Origin: Larus michahellis
Taxonomy: Eukaryota; Chordata; Aves; Charadriiformes; Laridae
Assembly (NCBI RefSeq): GCF_964199755.1
Contig: NC_133906.1
Coordinates: 11,532,001-11,596,000, forward strand
Direction: 5' to 3'
DNA: 64,000 nt
A program made the translations under genes and the position numbers. Shown here one piece after another: positions 11,240 to 23,048 of the stretch. Below the pieces are notes generated by a model. That model was not told the DNA's origin and did no database searches. It saw nothing but the letters and a program-made list of their open reading frames with translations. Positions within the stretch are counted from its first letter, which is position 1. Each line of letters opens with the position of its first letter.

Positions 11240-14035
11240 GGGTTTTTTGTTTGGGGTTTTTCATGCTCTTACAACCAAATATAGGACCAGAAACGCAGAG
11301 AGACCATTCATGGCTAGAAAAAAAATGGTGCAAGGAAGAGGGATTCAGAATTGCTAGGAACTACAGGAATCTTTAAAGATAGAAGGACCCTATACAGGAG
11401 GCATGCTCTTCATCATAAGCCACATGCAATCAGGATGCTTACACTAACAATTAAAAAAAAAAAAGGCACAAGAGAGTTTATCCTCAGAACCACAGAAAAG
11501 CCAACAAGTGTCAAAAAGCACATGGTTTGGGATGATACAGACAAACTTTTGTATTTTCCCCAAGTAAAGCACAGAACAGCATTCATCAAAACACAACAGT
11601 TCGACATCCTTGCAAGAGCAACAAAATCCATATATCTACTACAACGGAGCATTGTTTCAAAAGGGAGTTAAGAAACTTCTTTATTTTTAAATGAAGAGAA
11701 AGTAGTGGTGCAGCTAGAAAAGTAAAAATATTTTCTAGTGACAGGAAAACTATTTGAAGACATCATACCAGCAATTGTGCTTTACTGCCTGTTAGGAATG
11801 GCTAAGAACCAATACAACATAATTATTCTGACAAGGGGGAAGGACAACATCCCTCAAAAAGTGGAAGGTTATGCTGAAATGCAGAAAATAGACATGGTTG
11901 CAGACTGTCATATTAAAACACAATACGGCAGGCCAGAAATAAGGCTTGGGGAAAACAACTTGCAGACAGAAGGAGAACCAATTATTCCTTTCTCAGCCGC
12001 ATTGGGGACTGGGAGACTACCAGAGAGTTCATAAAGCCAACTGATGGTCAAAACAAAACAAGGGCACTAAAAATTATTTTTGCACCCATTTTCTTTCAGA
12101 CAAACTTGTAAAAGTTCCTGTGCCAAAAATTTCCTTCACCGGAGTTGCATTACAGAATATTTTGAACTGAAGTGTTATGTAGCTTCTGCCATTAAATTCA
12201 ATGCCTCGCTGCTGCTTTCCAGTTCATTTGAATTCATCTGCAGTTTCTTACAATTCTCAAGCTTATTTACACAAACAGAAGTTAAGAATCATGGCCAAGA
12301 CCTTTAATCACAAGTATCATCAGATCAAAATGATGCTGCTTTACGTCTCCTTCAACATTGGGTCAGATTTCCAACGACATGTAAAGATATTTCCAAGTCC
12401 AGTTCTCCGGCTAATTATGAAGAAATGTTTTAGACAGTATTCTAAGAACCACTGTTGATATTTTGTTCTAGGAAATTTGTAATACAATTTACTCATCAAG
12501 TCTGTCCCTTCATTTCCTTGTCAGATTGAAGAACAGCCACCACCAGATAGGAAGTGATGTACAGTCAGCTTAGAAGTTTTAGCTGCATCTTCACAAAAAG
12601 GCTGAAGGTGTTCACCACCTTCTAAAGATCAAAAACTTCTGTCTCCCTGTCCCTCCAACTCTGATGTGTGCGAGTCTATTTGTCATCAACAGTTCTATTG
12701 TTACAGGGGAAGCCCTGTAGTAGTTGGGGTAACGGAAATCAGGCCAACCTTACAGAGGATGCTGTATAGCAGAACTTTTAGCTATTGACATTTTTACTGG
12801 TAGTGTCGTTGTGTATCATCATTTGTGTTTGTAGATACAAAAAAGCAGTATGAAAAACTGACAAAACAAAAAGATAAGCCTATATGCTTATTTAAAAAAA
12901 AGTTCAGGAAGCATGCTTTAATAATGCTTTTTGTAGTTAAAGAAGCAAAATGGGCATGTTGAAAATACTTCTGCCTAACCATCCATCATTTTCATTATGG
13001 CAGTGCCAAAGAATGATTAGAAATTGAAGCCTTCAAAGCGCTAGACACTATGTATAAGCATCAGCCTCTGTTATTATTTAAAAGGAGAGAGTTTCATTAA
13101 CCAAGTCAAGACCATAAATCATTAAAGTCTGTCAGCCAAGGCTAGATTTTTAAAACAAAAGCCACTTTGATTATATCAGAACAACTTAACTATTTTAAAA
13201 GTTCTTATTCATTACCTATAGCTCATATTTCATCCTAGAGTTTCAATGCACTTCAAAATACGTAACCTTCCTTCTAGGTCTAACTCGTACTTATTAGGGC
13301 TACGGTCAGATCATGTACACGGGTAAAAACATGGAATGTTTAGCTTAAGAGTCATACAGTCAAGCCCTCTTCATAAATACATCACCTCCACTCACAACTT
13401 TTGAGAATTCTAGTCTACTCGGCCACAAATAGAACAGTTTTGAAAGGAACAGCCACTTATGCCGAAGCAATCAACAAATACCCTAGCCCAAGTTTAACAG
13501 TTCGTTTTATAAGGGGCCAAAGACATTCTCCATGAGCCAGCCTTCAACCACTCCACCCAGCTTTAGTCAAACTCGACGATGGCGAGAGCGTGGTTGGGGG
13601 CAGCTCTTCTAAGGGCATCTGCTGCAGCTCAGACCACCCTCAGTCCCCAGCTGCCAGTTCAGAGTCTACAACGTTATCTCTCTTGGGATTAGTCAAGGTC
13701 TTGCTCAGATGCACAAAAACCAGCTCCTGTGGTCCAGACAGGCAGCAGTGAAAGCCCCAGAGAAAAGAAAGCCCATTACCACATACCTCCTCACTCTAAA
13801 GTCTTCTCTGCCTCAGCTCTCTATCCTCCTTCTTAAGTTTCGTCTCTTCAGTCAGCCAGGGCCCACGACCTACTTGGTAAGAGCAATTCACAGTTGCAAC
13901 AGAAATAGCTTTAACGGACATATTTCACTGGTTTTATATGGATTCCCAGTAGCATTTCCAGAACACAAGAGGACACAATGCAACAGGTCACACGGCACAT
14001 CGCAGGGAATACTAGGCTCTTTAAGTATGCCCGAG
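11240..14035. other. AT-rich stretch with no recognised gene
   Basis: The region is AT-rich and looks like long 3' UTR or intergenic DNA. A plus-strand ATG near 13,579 opens a 37-codon frame beginning MARAWLGAALLRAS, which resembles a mitochondrial presequence but has no supporting downstream exon. At the right end (14,058 down to 14,043, minus strand) a 16-base segment sits between a very good pyrimidine-rich acceptor and an AAG|GTGAGC donor; it could be a micro-exon of a transcript starting in the 14.5-kb CpG island. Confidence 0.35.
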
Positions 14036-14139
14036 CTCACCTTTATCTCCTTATTTCTAAAGGAAAGGAAAACGAAGACTCAGTGTTCCTAGCACAATCA
14101 AAGCACAAACCAGCCACCTAGGCACACTTCCCCAGGGGG

Positions 14140-14900
14140 GCCGCATCTTATGGGAAGGCTCCACAGAGGAAAAGCCGGGGCAGACGAGAGCCCCGGCCCA
14201 CCCAGCGCTCCCCCGGCTGAACTACCATCCTACCTATTTCGGAGCCGCGGAGGCAACGCGACTCGGCCCCTACGGCAGAACCCGCAGCGGCGGCGAGGGA
14301 AGGCTCAGGCTTGCCTGCCCTCCGCCGACCCCCGGGAGGGCACCGAGCGGCTGCTCGGCAGGCCCCAGGCCCGCCGCTGGCCCTGGACGGGGCACGGCCT
14401 TCCCTCGCCCGCGGCCGCCCGGCCAATGCGGGGCCACCGCGAGGGGCAGCCGGGGCGGCCCGGGGAGCGGCGGGGGGCGGCTCCGCGGCAGGCTCCCGGC
14501 AGCGCGTGAGCAGGAAACGCCTTTTTTGGGCCTCGGAAGTGCCATACAAGGCGCGGAGGAAACGCCAAATATGGTCGGCGCGGTTCCGGCCGCCGCGGGA
14601 GCGGCGTTTCCGCTCGGCCTAGGCCGCTCCCGGGGGGGGGGGGCGGTGTCCGCCCGCCGCCGCGCGTCCAGCGCCCGGCCCGCGGCCCTCCCCGCCGCCT
14701 CTGACGGGGGTCTTAAGCTCACAGGCAGCCGGGGGTCAGCGCGGGCGGTGGGATCCTCTGGCAGTGCCCGGAGAAGCGAGCAGCCTTCGCCTCCTTTCTC
14801 CCCCGCGGCCTCGCCTGCGCAGAAGGCGAGGGGTTTCCCCGGCCGGTGGGGATGTTTCCCTGGGAACAGCCTCCGGGAGACCCGCTGATCCGCCCAGTTA
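14140..14900. promoter_or_regulatory. CpG island with phased CArG boxes (putative SRF-responsive promoter or enhancer)
   Basis: A GC-rich CpG island about 1.5 kb beyond the predicted EGR1 3' end. Within 55 bases it holds CCTTTTTTGG (14,520-14,529) and CCAAATATGG (14,565-14,574), both perfect CC(A/T)6GG CArG boxes for serum response factor, and between them CCATACAAGG (14,542-14,551), one mismatch away. An ETS core CGGAAGT (14,534-14,540) sits between the first two, as expected for ternary complex factors. Minus-strand splice donors near 14,236 and 14,042 suggest a leftward transcript, but no coding start was recognised. It could also be a distal element of EGR1. Confidence 0.6.
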
Positions 14901-16350
14901 GACTGGGAGCAAACTTCAGAGTCGGAGATCTGTTCTTCAGACCAACAGCAAATGGAAAGATCTTGCAGCAAACGGACAGTCAATGCTTTGTGTTTATTTT
15001 GCTGTTGGCTTCGGGACCTGGAGGTGGGGGGGGAAAAATGGTTAGTTTTACATAGTGTTATTTTCTTCCTCCTTTGAAACATCACAACTGAAGGCCCTTC
15101 TTCATTGTCTCGTCTCCCATAAGTTGATTTTTGTGTCTTCTGACATAGGTTATGCACTCAAACAGCGTGAAGCCAAATATTCAGCTTGTCCAGTCCATTT
15201 GCCTTGGCCAGAGGCTGGAGCCCCTTGGGTTGAAATGAGCTAGTGCTTTTCTTTGAATAGGCCCATGAGGGACAGCTGTGAAGCCACCGTTAGCAGCTTG
15301 CAGACCGCACCTGGCGCTGCAGGCGCAAACCAGCAGAGACAAAGCAGCACAGGCCCTTCCCCACAGCTTGTCCCAACCCACTGAGGACAGTCCTGCCTGA
15401 GAGATGACAGGCTGGGATTTACCAACTGCTCAGCTCTTCGGTATCCTCCAGAATTGCTGCCGTTTTCCAGGGGTGGGATGCATCCCCAAGAAGAAGGACT
15501 AGCCCAGGGGCTTCAGCAGATTACCCTTCTTAGCCAGTGGGGTTGACTTTGGCAAGCAGTCTCTCTCAGGCACAGCATGCCCTACCGCTTGCCAGTTTGC
15601 ACTGTGCTGAGTGCGCATTCATCGAGGCCTATGTCTGCATCCCAGCTCCTCACAACTCTAAACATTAGTGATTTGTAGAGAGCCCATCTGAAAGGACTGA
15701 CACCAGAACCCTCTTCTGTACCTGCACCACCAGTTCTCATGGATGCAAAACTCTTCCGAATTTGCTCTGCAGAGAGTTCACATACCCCCAAAACGTATTG
15801 GAACCACCATGCAAGGAAGTGCTTTCCTCCTGCAAATGCCAAAACATCTGTACCAAAAGCCGTCAGGCCCACACACTTAAATCCCTGTGTTGTGTCAAGG
15901 AGGAATCTCTGACAGCCCCCTAGCTGAGCAGGAATACCTCCCATCAACCAGGCATTTGGGCCGACCTTACTGTATTTCCAGCCTAGAAACTGTTCTATTT
16001 TCTTGCCATCCAGTAAGATTTCTGACTATCTATGAACAACCCAGTTGAGATTCTAGTCTTCAAACCTTATTTTCAACACTGGGGAGATTGTCTGTCTTCC
16101 TAAGATTAGCTCACAGGCTTCTGGAGAAGCCAGAAAACAGGAATCATGGCTACTTCAAAAGAGCAGGTTGATGCACCTACTGCGAGGACGCGTGCACTCC
16201 ATCCATGTCTTTGTGAACAACTGGACTTACAAGTGATCAGTCTCCCCTCCGTTCTTTAAGTGGGTATTTCTCCAGGAGACAAGCAGCACTTATTACTTCC
16301 CAGACATTCAGGGAGTCAGGGTTGCTGCAGCACAGTCTTCCTATGTAGCA
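14901..16350. other. No gene recognised, between CpG island and EGR1 3' end
   Basis: Unique-looking sequence. Open frames of 60-120 codons occur on the minus strand (for example 15,947-15,582) but show no family I recognise and no convincing splice pattern. Confidence 0.4.
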
Positions 16351-16364
16351 ACTTGAAGGAAAAT

Positions 16365-17373
16365 GTGGAATTCTGCACGATTTGATATTTTATTTATTTT
16401 TTTCTGAAGGGTATTGTACACCAAATATCCCATTGGCAGGAAAGCGCATTCGATGTGTTTAGAAGCCAAACAGTCACTTTCATTTTAACAAACACGATTA
16501 CAAAGTAAAAATAAACCACAAAATAATGAACCGCATGTTCATAACATACAAAAATTGCTGCCTACTCAGTAGGTAACTACAACATTCCAACTCCTGAATA
16601 TATATATATATATAAATTTACATTTTTGTAACAAAAATAGACTTTGAGAGGTGTGGGGTTTGTTGTTTTTTGTTTTTTTTTGCTTACATTCCATCCCCCA
16701 GGGCTTTCTCGTGCTCCCCACCCATTCCCTGCTCTCCCTTACATTCTTTGAGTAACATCCCTTTCACTTTAAGGCAAGATGCAAAGCATCCATTCACACA
16801 AATGCATGATGTCAGCAAGGCTTCACAAAAAGGCACCAAGACTTGTAACTTTAAAAACAAAACTTCTGCCACATGTGAGTGTCTCATCAGGTGATATTTA
16901 CATAGCATCACTCTAACATGCTCAAATACAGTAAGTGCTGTTCCCAAGGAAGTTTGAAACTCATTACAGCATTGTCACTGAAATAGAATTAACATTTACA
17001 AAATATGGCCCTGCAAACTCCAAATAATACAATATGGATATGCAAAGATTTTTCACATCAATAGTACCTAAAGGAAAGCAAAACCATGGCACATGTACAA
17101 TTTACATCAGCTACATACTTAATCAAAAGTCCTTTCTTCCTAATAAAAGACTATTGTTTACGGGGAAAGTTATACTGAACTTAGAGCCACAGTCCATGCA
17201 AATTAAGTCATTCAACAGAGGTGGAAAACTTAAAACGGCAGTTGTTTCAGGCAGCTGAAGTTTAAAGAAAAGTTAAATAGCCTTGCAACGTATGGTGTTG
17301 GGGGAGTCATTGGAGACTCCGTGTCTGATAGTACCAATGGAAAAGGTGAATTCTCCTGTTCCAGAAGGTAATC
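16365..17373 (-). terminator. EGR1: EGR1 3' UTR and polyadenylation region
   Basis: About 1 kb follows the EGR1 stop codon on the minus strand. Two overlapping AATAAA signals lie at 16,389-16,394 and 16,393-16,398, which would put the mRNA end near 16,370. This gives a 3' UTR of about 1.0 kb, close to the length known for EGR1 in other vertebrates. The UTR contains A+T-rich segments and a TA dinucleotide run at about 16,597-16,613. AT-rich 3' UTRs are typical of unstable immediate-early mRNAs. Confidence 0.75.
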
Positions 17374-19198
<1,825 letters not shown>

Positions 19199-19320
19199 GA
19201 GGGCGCCGGGCTGGGGCTCTGACGGATGGTGGCGCCGCCGCCGCGGGCCCCGCGGACGGGCCGGCTGCTGCGAGGCGGCCGTCGCCTGCTGCGTGCCCCG
19301 CGCCGCGGTCGCCCCGGCGC

Positions 19321-19409
19321 TGCCCGCTGGAAGCGCTCGGCTCCCCGCCCGCCCGCCCGGGGGTCCCCTTGGCTCTGCCCGCTGGAAGCGCTCGGCTCCC
19401 CGCCCGCCC
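19321..19409. repeat. 34-base direct duplication at the EGR1 start region
   Basis: A 34-base block beginning TGCCCGCTGGAAGCGCTCGG occurs identically at 19,321-19,354 and 19,376-19,409, 55 bases apart. The second copy lies directly at the predicted start site and the first lies within the 5' UTR. Confidence 0.9.
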
Positions 19410-19790
19410 CGGAGCCGCCCCTATATATCGGGTCCCACCGGCCGCAGCCCGCCCCGGCCCTGACGTACATGGCCATATATGGAAAGCAGGAAGCCCTTAT
19501 ATGGATGCGGGCTGGAGGACCCCGCCTGGCGTCAGCGCTTGGCACCGGGGAAAGCCGGGCCGCGGGGGCCCTGCCCGCCCCGCGCCGGGAGCCCCGCGCC
19601 CGCTGCGGGCCTGCCCCCGGCCCTGGGCAGCGCCGCCGCAGCGCCGCCGCAGCGCCGCGGGCCCCGGGGTGCCCCGGCCCCCGCCCGCCCCGCCAGCCCG
19701 CCGGAAGCCCCCGCCGCACTTTCCATATTAGGAAACGACCATATAAGTCTCGGTTCCGGCGGAGGCTTCCCGATCCTTATATGGTGATTC
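19395..19790 (-). promoter_or_regulatory. EGR1: EGR1 proximal promoter with serum response elements, CRE-like site and TATA box
   Basis: Upstream of the EGR1 start are CArG boxes CCATATATGG (19,473-19,482), CCTTATATGG (19,495-19,504), CCATATTAGG (19,723-19,732), CCATATAAGT (19,739-19,748, imperfect) and CCTTATATGG (19,775-19,784). ETS cores (GGAAG or TTCCGG) flank them near 19,485, 19,702 and 19,754, the arrangement bound by SRF and Elk-type ternary complex factors. A CRE-like TGACGTAC lies at 19,461-19,468. A minus-strand TATATA box at about 19,422-19,428 places the start near 19,395 and gives a 5' UTR of about 200 bases. Five CArG boxes in two clusters match the known arrangement of the mammalian EGR1 promoter. 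Confidence 0.92.
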
Positions 19791-19799
19791 CGGCCCCGG

Positions 19800-20730
19800 G
19801 CAGGGGGGGGGGCGCGGGGAGCCCGGGCGCGAGAGCCAGGTTGCCGCCGGGCCGCGCGCCCGCCCGCCCCCGGGCCGCGGGAGCGCGCGGCTGCTGGCCG
19901 GGCAGGCGGCACGGGGGGCTCGGGGAGCGCCCGGCAGACTCCCACGCCGCCGCGGGCAGCGCTCCCGCTCCCCGCCCCCCCCCGCACCCATTCGGTCGGC
20001 TCGTCCTACTCGCCTCCCCCCCGTGTCCGCGGAGGGGCCGCCCGCACGGCGGGCTCGGTGCGGGGGAGTTCTCCGGGAGCCCGCAGCTCGCCTCGGGCGG
20101 CGGCTGCCCGCTCTCGGAGAAGGGGAATCTCGGGGACTCTAGGGGCCTGCCGGGAGCGCCCTGCCCCGCCCGCTCCCGCCGAGAGGGCTCCGCGCGTCCC
20201 CGTCACGCAGCGGAGAACGAGGCACTGCTCAAACCAGAGCCCCGGGAACCGCACGGCCGCAGCCGCCATCGACTTGGACGCAACGGCAAGCGGCAGCGCT
20301 CGGGACCCTGCTCTGGCGCCCTGAGGGCCGTCCCTCGGCGCGGCGCCTTCCCGCCTGCCCTCCCCGCGGACGCGGGTCGCTCCCGAGCGCCGGCTCCGCA
20401 CGGAACCGGCGGCTGTGCGCGGAGGGGCCGGCAGCCCCGCTCCCCGCCCCAGGCGGCACGCGCCGAGTGGCGGGCGAGCGCTCCGCGGGCCGGGGGGAGC
20501 CTCCCGCCCTATAAATAGGCGCTCGAGGCGGCCGCCGCCCCGCCCCGCCCAGGCGGCCCCGCCGCCGGCGCGGGGCTCCCCTGGCGCCGGGCCAAGGCGG
20601 CACCGGCGACGCAGTGCGGCCGCAGTGCGCGTGCGCGGCGGCGGCGAGGGCTTCCCCGCAGTGCGGGGGGCGGCGCCGGGAGCGGGGGCTCCGGCGGGCC
20701 CGATGCGGGCTCGCCCCGGCGGCTTTTAGC
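19800..20730. promoter_or_regulatory. Upstream part of the EGR1 CpG island with a TATA/MEF2-like box
   Basis: Very GC-rich sequence upstream of EGR1. CTATAAATAG at 20,509-20,518 fits both a MEF2 site and a TATA box on either strand and sits in a GC-rich context, so it could drive a divergent plus-strand transcript starting near 20,540. The long open frames here (up to 430 codons) are composition effects of the island. Confidence 0.5.
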
Positions 20731-20739
20731 TAACAGTAG

Positions 20740-22690
20740 TCCTTTTATATAACCGATTGCTTTTTTTTTTTTTTTTTGCGCTATCTGGGAACCGTTTTTC
20801 AAATAACTTTTAATTTTCATTCACTTTTCTTCATCGCAACTTTGCCTTCCCCTTAAATTTTACAAAATATTTTCTGTAGTGCCAGGAAGCTGTTCCTGGT
20901 TTTTGAGACTCCACTCGTAATACCGAATGGAGCTGATTCCTGCTTGCTCATACCAACTGTAATCAGGTGATGGCCCCTAAGTAGCCATGGAGGTATGTTA
21001 CTTGTCTCCCCTTGTCACAAGGCCATTCACCTATGCAGACAAACAAACAAACAGTTACACCTTTAAATTTTAGTAGTTTTAAGTACTGGCAGCACGAGAC
21101 CTGAACTGGGCTCAATGATAATACCAGATGCAGAGGTAGCAGAAAGACCAAAGGAGCCGCGACCTTTCTGTCTACAAGCGCTACCTCCAGCCAAATGCCC
21201 TTTGCAATATGATGCCTGGCACCCCCAGCTGTGCAGCCCCATGTTCAGGTCGGAGCTGTACCTGTCTGCAATTACACAGATTTCCATGTGCTACAGCTAT
21301 GAAATTAAAGAACAATTTATTCCTTTTTGTTTGTTTGACATAGTTCGCTGTGGTAGACTTTGCATGCTGCTGTTACCTTGCCCATTGCTGCGGACCACGC
21401 TAATCTGCAAGCATTCACGACCATTGGCATCAGTTACCAGCCATGCTAGGGCAAGTAACTGGTAGCACTTATTTTCTTTGATAGGCTGAACACTTTGGGA
21501 TCCAGCTCTTTTATCTACATTGCTCTTCCTGAATGAGTGGTACTTGTGAGCTTAGCATTCTTAAAATACAGGAGGACCACTTCCATTAAAAGTGGTATAC
21601 AGAACTGGAATTAGGAAGAAAATTACAGTTCAGTAGATAGCTGTTCTTAGTCAGTTCTATTATTAAGGAATTTCATCTTGTGCCTGACTGTGAGGAAAAA
21701 AAGCCAAAAAAAAATCTTGTTTATTTATTCTACTAGGAGGTGAACAGAAAGTGCATGGGGGGGGGTGTCACGTGATCTGAGTTTCTCTGGCTGAAAATTA
21801 GGCATCTTGAGTGAGTCAGTATTGGAGGTTCTCACTACTGTCAGGGGAGCAAGGCAGGCCTTGCAGAAGCCAATTCATCCTACCTCATTTATATACCCGC
21901 CCTGAATAGAGCTGGACCCTTCTCTGTAGATGTGTCTCAGATAACTACAGAAAGATCTGCGTATTTTTTTCTGCACCCGTATGTAATCTTTTTGATGGTT
22001 AAAAATTGGCTGAGAATGAATCCTGGGCTTTCTTTTGCTTGCTTTCTTAGTAGAAGCTGGTACAAACTATTTTATATTCAGCTCCAGTGTAAGTTTAAAT
22101 GTTTAAGTTTTTTAACTGTTTTTTTCATTCAAACTAATTTGTTGTTAGTTTGTGTTGTTATTGTGCTAGTGAAAACATCGCGGTGCCTTTACAAAATACG
22201 TTTCTGCACAACCACAGCTTTGCCCCTCAGTAATTTTTTATCACTGCTGCTATGCTACGCAGCTTACTTCCAGGTCTTGCCAAACTGTACTGTGACTAAA
22301 AGTACAGTGGTCGCTGTTACTGTGGCACTGGATATAACTAAGTTCAACTCAATGCAAGAAAAGTTAACCAGCTTTCCTATCTTTGTAATTTGTCTAGTGT
22401 ACTAATATAATTTTTTTTTTAATTAGATGCACTTTATCCACAAACAGTTTCCATGTGTCTTGAATGCCCAACGACTTCTGGCAAAAATTCAGTAATTTTC
22501 TTTCGGAGATGTCGGTTTTGCCTGGATGTGTAATAATAACAGCAGCAATCATAATTTCTCTAGGTCTCTCACTAATTGTTCAAATTACCTCATTCTTCAA
22601 TACTTCAATTACCTCATTCTGTTCCCTCTTCTATTTCCCCTGGGTACTGTTTTTAATATTCCAGACTGTAAAACAAGTTTAGGTAGATAT
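20740..22690. other. EGR1 upstream intergenic region, no gene recognised
   Basis: AT-rich sequence with scattered motifs, including a perfect E-box in a CLEAR-like context, GTCACGTGAT, at 21,767-21,776. The plus-strand open frame at 21,932-22,405 (157 codons, rich in Phe, Leu and Cys) resembles no family I know and is probably chance in T-rich sequence. Confidence 0.4.
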
Positions 22691-23048
22691 CCCTTTAAAA
22701 AGTTTTATTATCTCTAATTTTATCATTCTCTATTTATTATGTTGTATTATTCTGTAAGCCTGAAGAGTTAGAAACAAGAGGGGGCATTCCGGCTTTTTCA
22801 AGGAACTCTGTAGAGTTGTTTCTTCCCTGTCCCCCCCACCAGAACCAAGCTGTCTGATTTAAAAAGCGGTGACATTTTTATGTATTGTGCTGTAGGATAT
22901 TCTACAGATATCGTAAACTTACTTATCATTGATTTTTCTTTCTGTGCAGGTATGTTCATTACAATAAAAGTCTATCGCTTTTAGACGGGGACACAGCGGG
23001 AAGGAATACAAAAGCACTCATAATTTGAAATGAAAAAAACACTTAAAT

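Noticed and set aside
13579-13692. Possible mitochondrial-presequence-like start MARAWLGAALLRAS
   Set aside because: Ends after 37 codons and has no downstream exon that I could connect.
14270-15157. 295-codon minus-strand open frame
   Set aside because: It runs across the CpG island and its AT-rich flank with no recognisable domain; the GC-rich half is low-complexity Pro/Ala/Arg.
19226-20518. 430-codon plus-strand open frame over the EGR1 promoter
   Set aside because: It lies across the CpG island and CArG boxes, is dominated by Ala, Pro, Arg and Gly, and has overlapping open frames on other strands; this is a composition effect.
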